Notes: generated by a model not told the origin, from the sequence alone. A stretch of 64,000 nt of DNA from Sipunculus nudus (GCA_026874595.1 CM049310.1:77059056-77123055); one strand, 5' to 3'; counted from the stretch's first letter, positions 23,846-33,662 are shown. A program made the numbers and translations.

Positions 23846-24182
23846 AATGCGTCGTGGCAAGGCGTGCCATTTCGGTGCTCCGCAGCGGAGCGTTAAGCCG
23901 TGTTTGCGGGCTGTTCGCGCACTGTACACGTATAAGTTACGCACTGTCTACGCAATGCACAGCCGCATTGGCACGCATTTACACGCAATTGCATTGATTG
24001 TTTACGTATCGGTTAAGTATTGTTTGCGCATTGTTCACGTCTGCCGTACCGCAGTGTCACGTACGGCACGCATAGTTCCCGCTGTCTTTCGACATCGCCA
24101 CGCATTGCCCCGACGACTGTACGCATGCGCGAAGTCGTCGGGGCAATTTCTGTCCAGGCTTTGTCCCGCTTGGCGGCGCGCT

Positions 24183-24211
24183 ATATATATTTAGAGTGTA
24201 TGATTCACACC
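24183..24211 (+). promoter_or_regulatory. TATA-like box and Inr-like site in the element centre
   Basis: TATATATA at 24183 is followed 22 bp on by TCACACC, which fits the YYANWYY initiator pattern. It lies between two motif arrays and just upstream of an ORF. The spacing is at the short end of normal for a TATA/Inr pair. Confidence 0.3.
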
Positions 24212-24244
24212 TAGCTTCAATCCTTGACTCGCTTTGGACGATAC

Positions 24245-24484
24245 ATGATGCAGAATGCCACAAACACTGCTATGAAGAACAGTAAAGGTGCCTATATCTG
24301 GCAGCTGCAGGACTATTATAATTATGTCTTCCCGCATCGCCACGCATTGCCCCGACGACTTCGCGCATTGCCCGAACGACTTCGCGCATTGACACGCATC
24401 GTCCGCACACTTTACGACCTGTCACGCACCTCCGCACCCCCGCACTCTTTACACACTCCTCAAGCTCGTTTACGAAGACTTTAA
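24245..24484 (+). CDS. ORF of 79 codons inside the TIR element, unknown
   Basis: It begins MMQNATNTAMKNSKGAYIWQ, continues with a tyrosine-rich stretch, and then becomes Arg/Leu-rich where it runs through the CGCATTGCC array (RHALPRRLRALPERLRAL). The N-terminal 28 residues come from the unique element centre and could be genuine. The C-terminal half is probably only translation of the repeat array. No family is recognised. Confidence 0.2.
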   Translation: MMQNATNTAMKNSKGAYIWQLQDYYNYVFPHRHALPRRLRALPERLRALTRIVRTLYDLSRTSAPPHSLHTPQARLRRL

Positions 24485-24734
24485 TCATTGGCACGACGCA
24501 TTGCGTGGCATTGCGGGAACAAAAATCGTGCCAGTGTCAGGGTAGCAGTACTCGAGAACTGCGTTTGCACTTGCCCACGGCGGACATGGAGCGAAACCCT
24601 TTCTCGTTCAAACATGTACATAACTCATGGACCAGATGACCGCAGAAGCAAACTCTTTTACTCTGGAGTGAAGTGAAGAGGCTTCGTGTATTGACTTTCA
24701 TACCTTCGTTAATATTGCCAAGGTGAGGGGACGT

Positions 24735-25605
24735 TGTTACGGAACCTAATATCAACAGATCACGTAGTCGTGACGAGAATATATTTTGTTATGTAGATAA
24801 ACAAAAAATCAGATTCTGTAACACTAGGCAGCGTGAAATATTTAGGGGAATGAATAAAGAAGTCAGTGTTTTTTTGTTAACAAATAATTATAATTTATTC
24901 TTGAAACAATCCTAACATTACAATACACTAAATCAATACAATTACACAGTATAACAACAGTACAACTGTAAATCAATACAAGTATATAAATAAAGTGTAC
25001 AGTACCTGGATGCAACCACTGCCATAGGGACAAAAAGTCCTTTAAAGTGTATAATCTAGATGAACAGTTCACATAAATCCCATCAGAGAATAACAGTCCA
25101 GTTCAATCACAAAATCAATTTGTTGTACTCCGAAAGTGAAATTCGGGTAGAGATCCCAAAGGCAAACTGAAAACTATATAAAATCCGTCACAAATTTAGA
25201 AGAAAATCTATAACTGCCTCACTTATCGGAAAAAGGTTACGAATTGACTTGCACTCTTCTGTGTCCGATGGAATATATCTCTCCTCTCTCTCTGCTCTAA
25301 AACATAGCCCCTTATTTATAACTTTTCACCTCCAGCCGAGAACTCTCCATTTCACGACCAATCAAAGAACCTAAAATAAAAACAGGTTACAGGGAACATC
25401 TAGAACAACGAACGCTGTGTTTCTACATATCAGGTTTCACACATGGGCCGGCCTGGCTCGGCCAGGCGAGAAAAACCCAGACTAGTATGACCGCTGTGTT
25501 TACACGTCAGACCCAACGCGTGGGCCGGGCTATGCCGCCATAACAACGGACAATGCTAGCGCTGCACATACACATGTAAGACTGCTGCATACAATAAAAG
25601 AGACA
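24735..25605 (-). mobile_element. Solo LTR, family L1, copy 1
   Basis: On the minus strand it starts TGTCTCTTTTATTGTATGC and ends GGTTCCGTAACA, giving TG...CA ends. Inside are a TATA box (GTTATAAATAAGG near 25320) and a polyadenylation signal (AATAAATTATAA near 24895). The length of 871 bp and the layout fit an LTR of a retrotransposon. There is no adjacent internal region or second LTR. A clear target duplication was not found. Two further copies are at 32677-33600 and 49441-50070. Confidence 0.75.
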
Positions 25606-26005
25606 TATGTACAACGTCAGATAAGAAAAATACACACGGCACTTTAACACATTTTGTCTAAAGCCGGTCTCCCAATATTTTTGTACCGGGCCGAATTTTC
25701 TTAACCGGCCGAAAAAATCAACAAGTGTCGCCGGTAAATCAGCCGTTTTTTTCGGTTCCGTCATCACATCTACCTAATATCCATAATAAAATCGGCTGGT
25801 AAATCCGATTTTTCCTGCAAGATTTTTGAATAACCCGACCGGCAACACCCTCACATCTACCAATCCTACCGATTTTTTCAGCCTTTAAAAAAAAAAATGG
25901 TTGGAAAATTGGTAGATGGGAGGACGACTTAAAAAAAACGGCCTCTCATTAACCGATTTTTCTGGCCGAATTTTTGCCGGAAGGATAATTCGGTTGATGT
26001 GATGA

Positions 26006-26893
26006 AGGGGCCGTCACATATCCAAACCGGAGCCCGTACAACTTCTCCGCGAGCTCAAAAAGGGCATTATCGGCAGGAATACGGCCGGTGTTTTCTTGAT
26101 CACTGCGGGCTCAGCCGCGATTTTAGGGGTCGCCCGACGTTTGCAGGGCACCGAAACTTGTTCTTAAGTTATCGATTTTCCAATGACAAATTTTGATGTC
26201 GCAGAGCACGTAAACAGGTCCCCCGTAGATCGCTCGGGCGTCGGCCAACATTCGATCGATATTCGGGCAGCAATCCGACGATTTTAGAACATATGTTTAC
26301 TTTAAAATTCGGACGGAGGTCGGAAGAGCTGCGGGCTCCCTACGATACTCGAACAACCCCCTCCCGTATCCCGCCCGACTTGTACAAAGTCGAACATGCT
26401 ACGAGCGCGCTCTGTGCTGGTGTCGGGCCGCCGTCGGGCTCCTCCTGTCAACTCAGGAATTTGACCCCTGTTCGTGCTCCGGTGAAGCGGATTCAGGCTC
26501 TTGTGCCACCTTCTTCTTAGGCACGGGTTTCTTTGCCCCCTTGGTTTTCTAGTACTTGGTAGCTGTGCAGTGCTCTTCACTCTCTCAGACATCCGAAATA
26601 TGATGTGTAAATCTTTTTACATGCCCGATATATGCTCGAGGCGCGGACGTCGGAGGAAGTCAGGCAGGACGTCGGGCGGAGCCCTCTCGGTCTTCTCCCG
26701 TGTGTCGGGGGGGGGGGGGGGGGATGGGGCATCGACAGACCAACTGACCATCGACCGAAACTCGGACGGCGCCCGTCATTATGTTGAGCTGGCTTCATCC
26801 GACTCCCGTATGTTTACTGACGACGACGGGCGATTTTTTTCTCTAAAGTGTCCACAGAGCACCGCCCGAGACCCGTCCAATATGTGACAGGGT
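26006..26893. mobile_element. Nested TIR element with GTCGGGC motifs
   Basis: The left end GGCCGTCACATATCCAAACC and the right end (reverse complement ACCCTGTCACATATTGGAC) are inverted. The flanks of its interior are rich in GTCGGGC/GCCCGAC motifs. The centre (about 26450-26600) is unique and partly coding-like. There is a G run of about 17 near 26706. ORFs at 26293-26887 mostly read the motif arrays. Confidence 0.5.
26453..26548 (-). pseudogene. Lys/Pro-rich coding remnant in the element centre
   Basis: On the minus strand 31 codons are open between a TAG and a TGA. They read KTKGAKKPVPKKKVAQEP and then an acidic Ser-rich tail. Upstream in the same frame is a further open stretch (ESEEHCTATKY) before the TAG. 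The composition resembles a basic nuclear protein tail. It may be a captured host fragment or a remnant of the element's own protein. No family can be named. Confidence 0.3.
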
Positions 26894-27384
26894 AAATTTT
26901 AAGCGTAAAATACGCTCGACTCGCTGGCGGGCTTGAAAATCGGCGACTTACTGACGATCCACAGATTTGGCCGGAGGCCGTTGAATATGTGACGCCGGCA
27001 TGACGGAACCGAAAATCAGCTGAATTAAAACCTATCTTTCCTTCTTTTTATCATTCCTGACGCCAATAACAATCCTGAAATACCAGAAATATCCAGTGAT
27101 CTACACGGAAAATCGGGGGATGTGTGGGCACTCGCGGGCCGGCTAGACTTGTAGATTTTCCGGCCGCTATAAAATATAGTCCGGCAAAAAGAATCGGTAG
27201 AGGGGTCGAGGCCGGCTTAATGAAGTTTTCAGACTCTTTCGGTCAGATTCTCTGTTGCACATATACGATTTTTTTCGAGTTACATATCCGCATTCCTTCG
27301 CAGATGCAAAATTATATGTATAATTGATTTCAGGGTTAAGCGCATGAATTCAGAAGGTTATTACAAAATTTAACGTAATACTCA

Positions 27385-27570
27385 CTGCCAGCTGAGGGAT
27401 AAATCGCGTTTTCTGTGAAAAAAATGAAAAAAAAATTTAATCATAAAATCTGCAGAATAACACCACAAATTATACTATGTATATATATGATTGTGACTTT
27501 AAATTTATTTCAAAGTATATTTTAAAGCTCAACTGAACCAAGGTAGTTTGACTTTATTGAAAGGGATTAA
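27385..27570 (+). repeat. Diverged repeat pair, copy 2
   Basis: Partner of 22860-23090. Shared landmarks are CACTGCCAGCTGAG, TATACTATGTATA and CCAAGGTAGTTTGAC. Confidence 0.4.
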
Positions 27571-27719
27571 TCAGAACTCACCTACATTCTTAAAGAGCAT
27601 GTTAATACCCTACCCACTCCAGCAATTAATTATCCTGAATATTCAATCTTTTAAATGGCTTTTCAATGTCTGGTGCTTTTTCTTCCAGCTTATTAACTGA
27701 TCATTTAATCTCCTTTTTT

Positions 27720-28345
27720 TTTCAAAATGTATTCATTATAATGTGTGTTTAATAATGTGACCAGGACGTTGACATTACAAAACAAGGTAACTCATGCATC
27801 TGAAGAGTAATTGCTTGTTATAATCTTATGTGAATTTTGCCGAATTACTTTGTATTTGCGGTTTGACAAAATGTGTTCATTAAAGTATATTTAATGATAG
27901 TGAACAGGATGTTGGCATTACGAGAAAAGGTTTCTAATTAATTGCTTGTAATAATCTAATATTAACAGTGTCACAAAATGGATGTGTAGTTATGGTTTTG
28001 AAATACTTTAATCTTTATTATGTATGACGTCGGTGAGACGCTGACTGGCCCTAGAAGTTTAAAAAAAAATAGTATCAGAGTTGCTTCACTTTGCAGTTCA
28101 TTTTAACATGACCCCATGAAACATTCACGTGATCGTTAAGCTTTCAGCCATTTTGCAGAAACATCGTAAATATATATAACAAATACGAACAACTGGATAT
28201 ACAGTAACTCTCCATTTCTTTAGTTGAAACAAATAAAACGGTTATGAAAAATTAAAATCTTTTAGGAAACCAAAAAACCTTTGACATACTCACGTGATCG
28301 GTAAGCTGTCAGCCATTTGCAAACAGTTAAACATATAGTATTTTT
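27720..28345 (+). repeat. Two small direct duplications
   Basis: 27727-27840 and 27870-27965 share ATGT.TTCATTA, CAGGACGTTGACATTAC and TAATTGCTTGT. Likewise 28100-28180 and 28270-28345 share CACGTGATCGTTAAGCTTTC. These are recent-looking local duplications of about 140-170 bp spacing, with no coding content. Confidence 0.5.
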
Positions 28346-28596
28346 TCCGTATAGAGAATAAGAATTAAAAATAAATCTATAATAAACTAATAATTTGAAA
28401 TATTATTTAAAGAAAACTTCCAAAACAGATAATTGAGACCACCTTGAATAACATGGAAAACACACGCAAGCCATGGAAAGCAATTCATGGCATCATAATG
28501 ACGACGACAACCTTAAATATTAACATCCAGTTAATTTGCATAACGCGCTTAAATGAATATAATAGTTGACAAATACGTTAGTCGATTAAACGGGAC
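28346..28596. other. No feature recognised
   Basis: AT-rich and non-coding by inspection. Confidence 0.5.
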
Positions 28597-28620
28597 GATT
28601 GTATGTATGTATGTATGTAT

Positions 28621-28652
<32 letters not shown>
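28597..28652. repeat. (GTAT)n/(TA)n microsatellite
   Basis: A GTAT tetranucleotide run passes into TA alternation. It marks the 3' boundary of the Penelope-like element. Confidence 0.9.
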
Positions 28653-28677
28653 ACTCTGAAAAAAAACAACACTGTTA

Positions 28678-28725
28678 ATTCACAGCAGTCTGTTTCACGG
28701 GTTTCGACCCGATCATCAGGTGAAT
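28678..28725 (-). ncRNA. Hammerhead-ribozyme-like fold
   Basis: On the minus strand ATTCAC (stem I, 28725-28720) is followed by the core CTGATGA (28719-28713), a stem-loop CGGGT-CGAA-ACCCG (stem II), GAAAC (28696-28692), a short stem III region AGACTGCT, and GTGAAT (28683-28678), which pairs exactly with ATTCAC. The three-helix order is that of a hammerhead, and such motifs are known in the terminal repeats of Penelope-like elements. Position 16.1 is C (GCT instead of GTC before the cleavage site) and a U/U mismatch sits next to stem II, so activity may be reduced or lost. Confidence 0.6.
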
Positions 28726-29248
28726 GTGGTTAGAATGAAGCTAATGGCGTGGTTTGAAAAGCCGAGACTTTACGAGATTACGAGATTAGGCCTATGCTTT
28801 GTGCGATTCGGCGGGCGGGGGGGGGGGGGGCACGTAAAAGACAGACACTGATCCTATTGTATTGTCCTTGGGGGCACAAAAGGATTGGTCGGGGTACACG
28901 TGCGATACTGGAACATAACCGGGCAAAGAGGTTAGTTGTTTTTGTTTATATATAATACAAAGATATATTACCAGGATGCTCAATTAGCATAGTGAACTGA
29001 TTTGCAAGAGGGTTCTGGAAGCAGTGAACGTATCAGTAGTATAGCCAAAAATACTATACTATACTTATACCAAGTGGACTTTATTCGATAAACTCACCAT
29101 GGGGTAGTGGATAACGCCATGTCCCTCAACACTGCAAAGCAGTGAGAGAACAACTACCTGAACAGGTAAGTCTGCCCAGCGGATCCTCGTGGTTGGGGGG
29201 GGGGGGGGGGGGTTGGATGAGGGGGCACGTAGAATATTAATAAGAATG
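28726..29248 (-). other. Non-coding tail of the Penelope-like element
   Basis: It lies between the endonuclease stop region and the hammerhead. It contains G runs at about 28818-28830 and 29197-29213 and a segment GCCATTAGCTTCATTC, read on the minus strand, typical of such tails. ORF 28792-28983 is not supported. Confidence 0.5.
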
Positions 29249-29574
29249 CTAGGTTTTAAAACATTTCAGAGTGAATTTGTTTTGATGGCGGCACTTGGAG
29301 AGAATTTCAGCTCTTGAGTTCAACAATGATCCAGGGGGGGGGGGGGGGGGCGTTGCTATAAGTAGCTTTTTGGACAAACAGAGATCACTCTTTCTAGTCC
29401 CACAGAAGTAAGGTGCTGCCTTGGCAGAGATTTCCCAGGAGAGCTTGTAATTGATATTGTTGTCTTTTAGTAAACAGATGTGTTTAGACAGTGACAGTTC
29501 AGTGTTTTTAGCGTGGGGTCTGTTACGAAAGGATTGTTTGTGGTTATTGTATCTGGTCTTGAAATCACCTTCAG
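29249..29574 (-). pseudogene. GIY-YIG endonuclease of the PLE, C-terminal part
   Basis: On the minus strand the frame gives CTEGDFKTRYNNHKQSFRN, then LSKHICLLKDNNINYKLSWE and a CLSEK-like segment (CLSKK). This is the catalytic-domain C-terminal half of the GIY-YIG endonuclease carried by many Penelope-like elements, including the conserved Arg and His of the TRYxxH block. The later part is damaged by a G run near 29333-29350 that reads as polyproline. The N-terminal half lies beyond an insertion, at 30252-30177. Confidence 0.8.
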
Positions 29575-29583
29575 TACACCCTA

Positions 29584-30167
29584 AAGCGTCATATTGACCC
29601 TCTGGAATTACGACCAATTTACTTGCGCCAGAGTGTCATGACATCTACGTCTGAGGATCGCATTATAAGGCCTTATGAAGATGCAAATATTTTCGTCATT
29701 TCTGACAACGCTTCATGGGCTACAGATACACTGTCAATCAACATAAACCAGACCATTCGATAGCATTTTTTGTGTACTTTCTAATAATACCAAATATGAG
29801 CTACAAAAGTTCCTGTTAAACCCAGCACATTGGTAAACCCCGCGGCATGTTTGTTGAATTTATGACCGCATGAACACAAGCATGGCTCGCACGGGTTACA
29901 GGATGCAGGCAACTTGCAGCCGACACAGGAAATGACCCGTGTCCATGGAGACGGTGTTTCAGTTTGGGTTGCGAGCTCAGATATAAACTATTGTGTTTAT
30001 TCACCATTCCAAGCATGATATTGAGATTATGGGCCGTTTTCCACAACATGAAAGCAACCAGATGCAAGACCACTGCGATACATTCCTCCATATTACTAGT
30101 ATCACGACTCGAGTAGGCTTACCAACCCAATTATCCGATTGCCTACTGAGTCGGGTTGTCACGGCTA
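29584..30167 (-). mobile_element. 584-bp insertion in the endonuclease (family R10)
   Basis: It is flanked by TACACCCTA (29575-29583) and TACACTCTA (30168-30176), a 9-bp target duplication with one mismatch. It splits the endonuclease between HYI and GCTEGDFK, so the position is supported by protein continuity. The ends are only weakly inverted. The same repeat is present at 59130-59620; shared landmarks are GAGTCGTGATAC, GCAGTGGTCTT, AATTCAACAAAC and AATGACGAAAATATTTGC. The ORF at 29816-30091 is not a gene of its own. Confidence 0.8.
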
Positions 30168-30176
30168 TACACTCTA

Positions 30177-30683
30177 TGTAGTGTTTCTCGTCATTGTCTG
30201 TTCTGACTTTTGCCTTATAGACAATGCATCTCAGCTGACACTGACCACTCATAGGGCATTCGTCTTTTTTTACGGCAGTTACATTGTTTTTAAGGTACGT
30301 TCACAGCTTTGTCAGTATTTAGAACCTTCATATTATGTTTACTGATTAGGTTAGACATGTTGGGTAGACAGCTATAGCTAATTTTCAAATTGTTCCTGCT
30401 GAATAACCTGTGGTACCTGTGATGTTTTGGGAAGTGTTTTTCAACTAGTTTCATGAATTGTCTGCCAATGTTGGTTTCTACATGACGGCTGTAGGGGGGA
30501 TTAAACCATATAATATTCCTTTTTCTGTTTCTTTTGCTGTTCACTGTGGGTTTAACATATTGTAAGCTTTCTGAGAACTCGCTTTTCGCTAAAGCTTTGT
30601 CATACATGGGTTTGGCTTTCATAAATAGCTCTTCATTGCAGGAGGTGTCTGATACACGCTTGCTGATCATCATAGGTATCTAC
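30177..30683 (-). pseudogene. PLE post-RT linker and start of endonuclease
   Basis: The minus strand first reads MMISKRVSDTSCNEELFMKA and then RKRNIIWFNPPYSRHVETNI and KLVEKHFPKHHRYHRLFSRN, the strongly conserved block between RT and endonuclease in Penelope-like and related proteins. Next comes a Cys-rich linker (CNCRKK, then DECPMSGQCQLRCIVYKAKV). A one-base shift in a run of A near 30270 breaks the frame between its two halves. An in-frame TAG lies at the edge of the hAT insertion. Confidence 0.85.
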
Positions 30684-30691
30684 CAGATAAT

Positions 30692-31563
30692 TAGGGCTGG
30701 GTATCGGTCCGCCTCTTCCGGTACAATACGTATTGCGATACAGTTAATTCGATACCGATACGTATTGACGATACGTTTCATTTTTCTTTGTATATCATTT
30801 CTTAATAAAAGCTCTGTTTCTTGTTTTTACATGTTTTTTTTTTATTTTAACATACAACATATTTAGTATGCTATGCACTTAAGCAGCTTAAGCTTGATAT
30901 TAAGTGAATAAACCAACTAGTTGCTTTTTATTACTTCTTTGAGCCCTTAGCATCCCCTGCCCTCCACACAAACGTGTTTTATTGCATTCGGTGGTGAAGA
31001 TCATAGGCATTTTTTTATGTCATGTTATCACACAGTTTTGTATAATTCTGTGAATATGAATCCCATTAGTCACTCTCCTGTTTGTACAGGATTTGTCCCA
31101 AGGCCTTAACCATTTATTTGACATCTGATGTTGAACGAGGGAGTTCCGAGTAACCTATGACCGTTAAAAAATTAGAGATTGAATGACATATATAAAGGTA
31201 GGATATATACGTGAATGTACCCTGTTCCTTGTAGCAATATGTGATGTGAATATAAGTTTTATTAATAAAGAGAAACGTTATTATCATTCTTCTATTATCG
31301 CTCACATGCGCCTGCTTGTCATGGAAGTACTGACGTGCATGCGTATATTTCATTTACAAGTCTTAAAAGCTAAAGCAACAAATATATAGGCTGCAGTGCA
31401 TTTAGATTTATAACATGTCATGGTTATATGTAAAGTTATAGTTAGAATGCTATTCATTAGCAAGCAATCGATAATACCAATACAGCATGCAACGAATTTC
31501 GGTTATCGTATCGACTTCGTGTATCGATTCGTATCGATATATCGATATATTGATACAGCCCTA
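30692..31563. mobile_element. hAT-like non-autonomous element, 872 bp
   Basis: The ends TAGGGCTGGGTATCG and (other strand) TAGGGCTGTATC form a TIR. The flanks CAGATAAT (30684-30691) and CTGATAAT (31564-31571) match at 7 of 8 bases, the 8-bp duplication typical of hAT. Removing it rejoins the PLE reading frame (NHPPAII to IP). There is no transposase ORF. Subterminal GTATCG/CGATAC repeats are present at both ends. Confidence 0.85.
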
Positions 31564-31571
31564 CTGATAAT

Positions 31572-31850
31572 AGCTGGGGGGTGATTGGATTGTGCGTGGA
31601 TATAGAGTGGGTCATTGTTCGGTTTTCTGTAAGGGTAGAAAATGTCATTTTGGAGGTCAAATGTCACGTCTAAGAAATCTGTGCAGGTCAGGTTAGTTTC
31701 AATGGTTATTTTTAACCCAACATTGGAAAAGAGTTTGATCATTTTCTTACGGGTGCTGTCTGCTTTGGGTCCAGACATGTTGGGAAAACAACCTAAACCG
31801 TCAACTCGAAACAGGCCCAGAGCATTTTCACCAAATTCCTTTTTCAACAT
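31572..31850 (-). pseudogene. PLE reverse transcriptase, C-terminal part
   Basis: The frame reads ALGLFRVDGLGCFPNMSGPK, then KKMIKLFSNVGLKI, TDFLDVTFDLQ and YRKPNNDPLYIHAQSNHPPA. This matches the palm and thumb of Penelope-like RTs. The catalytic box, usually (Y/F)RDDG, is FRVDG here, so the first catalytic aspartate is replaced. The fingers and the rest of the palm are absent. Confidence 0.85.
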
Positions 31851-31859
31851 ATCTAGGAT

Positions 31860-31860
31860 G

Positions 31861-31930
<70 letters not shown>
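31860..31930. repeat. (TA)n microsatellite
   Basis: About 70 bp of TA with one interruption, between the truncated PLE and the Tigger-like element. Confidence 0.95.
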
Positions 31931-31934
<4 letters not shown>

Positions 31935-32608
31935 AAACTCGTTGTGTCGAACTCAGTTTAGTCGAATTCCCGCATGTGTTGAAGTCGAATGTAGAGTCCC
32001 TGCAGAAAACGGTTAAAACCTTACTAATTTAACTCCTTTTGTGTCGGACTCGGATGTGTCGAAAAACCTGATGTGTCGAAGTGTTTTGTTGGTCCCCAGC
32101 TAGTATTTAGACTATCGCTTAACTCGAAGTCATCTCGCTTGAATGTTTCGAACACAGTTTTGCATGGCCCGTCAATCGTGATCGGGCCGTGATGACCAGT
32201 TATATGTTAAACAGGCAAGGCTCAAGCGCGATGGCTCTGTCACTTGACTCGAGGTCATGCAGCTTTAATGTTGGGATAACGGTTGGTCACGCTCCATCAG
32301 TCATAACTACACCCATGATAGACAGTTATATGATTAATCCCGGCAAGGATCTTATTCATCAAGCTCGATGGTTTACACACCTGGTCCGTCGTTCACCTGT
32401 CTGGTTAAATAGTCACTCATGATCATCTCGCTAACGAATAAAATTTGCGTTGTTCTATCAGATAATCATTTGTGAGAACTATATAATATATCCCCTTTAC
32501 ACGTGCAACATGTATCGATAATAGATAAGACCGAAGAAGGTTGAATATAATGAATATCGGTGTTAAAGAAAATTCACGAGTCCCTTCGACTTCGACACAA
32601 CGAGGTTT

Positions 32609-32611
<3 letters not shown>
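31931..32611. mobile_element. pogo/Tigger-like MITE, 681 bp
   Basis: The ends GTGAAAACTCGTTGTGTCGA and (other strand) GTAAAACCTCGTTGTGTCGA form a TIR of about 21 bp. Both ends abut TA. The motif (CA)GTnAAACCTCGTT and the TA target fit the pogo/Tigger group of Tc1/mariner. Subterminal TGTCGAA motifs recur inside. There is no transposase ORF. Confidence 0.8.

Positions 32612-32612
<1 letters not shown>

Positions 32613-32676
<64 letters not shown>
32613..32676. repeat. (TA)n microsatellite
   Basis: Uninterrupted TA tract between the Tigger-like element and a solo LTR. Confidence 0.95.
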
Positions 32677-32680
<4 letters not shown>

Positions 32681-33600
32681 ACGGAACCTAATATCAACAA
32701 ATCACGTATGCGTGATGAACCTAAATTTTGTAAAAGAAGATAAAAAATCAGATTCTGTAACACTGGGCAGCGTGAAATGTCTAGGGGGAATGAATAAAGA
32801 AGTCAGTGGTTTTTTGTTAACAAATAACTATAATTTATTCTTAAAACAATCCTAACTTTAAAATACACTAAATCAATACAATAACACAGTATAACAGCAG
32901 TATAACAACAAATCAGTACAATCACACAGTAAAATAAACAAAGTGCACAGTACCTTGATACCACCACTGTCACAGCAATAAGTCCTTAAAATGTATAAAC
33001 CGGATGAAAAGTTCACACAAATTCTGTCGGAGAATAACAGTCCAATGTAAAGCTCTTGTAACAATCCAGAAAGTAAACTGAAGACCAAATAAGATTCGTC
33101 ACAAAATCCAGAAGAAAATCCGAAGAAAATCTATAATTGCCGCACTTCTAATCGGAATAGGTCCCACAAACTGACATACACGCTTCTGTGTCCGCTGGAA
33201 TATTCTCTCACCTCTCTCCCGGCTCTAAAACACAGCCCCCTATTTATAACTTCTCACCTGCAGCCGAGAACCTTCCATTTCTTAAACAGTCTAAAGAATC
33301 TAACATTATACACAATACACGCGTTAAAGGAACCATCTAGAAAAACGAATGCCGTGTCTCTTCATATTAGGGTTCACACGTCAGCCGACCCGGCTCGGCC
33401 AGGAGAGAAAGCCCCAAGCTAGCATGACAACGACAGTTCAACCAGTACGGATTAAACTGAGAATGCAATACCCGGCCAGGCGAGGCCATCACAACACGAG
33501 CTACGCGCGGCACACAGACAAAATGCCAACAACACATGGAACATCTGTGTGCACAACAAAACAATCATCTGTAAGACCGCTGCACACAATAAAAGGGGCA
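32677..33600 (-). mobile_element. Solo LTR, family L1, copy 2
   Basis: Same family and orientation as 24735-25605. On the minus strand it starts TGCCCCTTTTATTGTGTGC and ends GGTTCCGTAACA, with TATAAATA near 33240 and AATAAATTATAG near 32830. The 3' end touches a (TA)n tract directly; nine bases separate the 5' end from another. The long ORFs here are chance. Confidence 0.75.
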
Positions 33601-33607
33601 CCTGTTA

Positions 33608-33608
<1 letters not shown>

Positions 33609-33662
<54 letters not shown>
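33609..33662. repeat. (TA)n microsatellite
   Basis: About 54 bp of uninterrupted TA. Confidence 0.95.

Larger units (their letters stand above)
23254..24547. mobile_element. TIR element with ACGCATTG motif arrays
   Basis: The left end (about 23254-23308) and right end (about 24487-24547) are inverted repeats of about 52 bp. Paired segments include CACTGGCATGATTTTTGTCC and, at the other end, AACAAAAATCGTGCCAGTG. The interior has dense short motifs related to ACGCATTGCC and CGACGACTTCGCGC in two clusters (23880-24170 and 24335-24480) around a unique centre with a TATA-like box. A foldback element sits inside the left end. No transposase ORF is seen, so it is non-autonomous. Confidence 0.75.
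25660..27222. mobile_element. Outer TIR element with CCGATTTTT motifs
   Basis: The left end TAAAGCCGGTCTCCC and the right end (reverse complement TTAAGCCGGCCTCGACCCC) are inverted. Motifs of the type CCGATTTTT, GGCCGAAAAA and AAAATCGG recur near both ends. A second element (about 26006-26893) appears nested inside. The exact boundaries are uncertain. Confidence 0.5.
28655..31850 (-). mobile_element. Penelope-like element, 5'-truncated, with two insertions
   Basis: Minus-strand coding pieces run in order: reverse transcriptase C-terminal part (31850-31572), RT-downstream linker (30683-30253), GIY-YIG endonuclease (30252-30177 and 29574-29249), then a non-coding tail with a hammerhead-like fold at 28725-28678. 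A hAT-like element (30692-31563) and a 584-bp element (29584-30167) split the coding sequence. The upstream part of the RT is missing; the copy stops at a (TA)n tract. Stops and frameshifts show it is dead. Confidence 0.85.

Noticed and set aside
29816-30091. Shared protein-coding gene between 29.8-30.1 and 59.1-59.4 kb
   Set aside because: The similarity extends over non-coding flanks, the frame is not kept, and one copy is a bounded insertion with a target duplication.
30534-30866. 110-codon plus-strand ORF
   Set aside because: It is antisense to the conserved PLE linker and runs into the hAT insertion.
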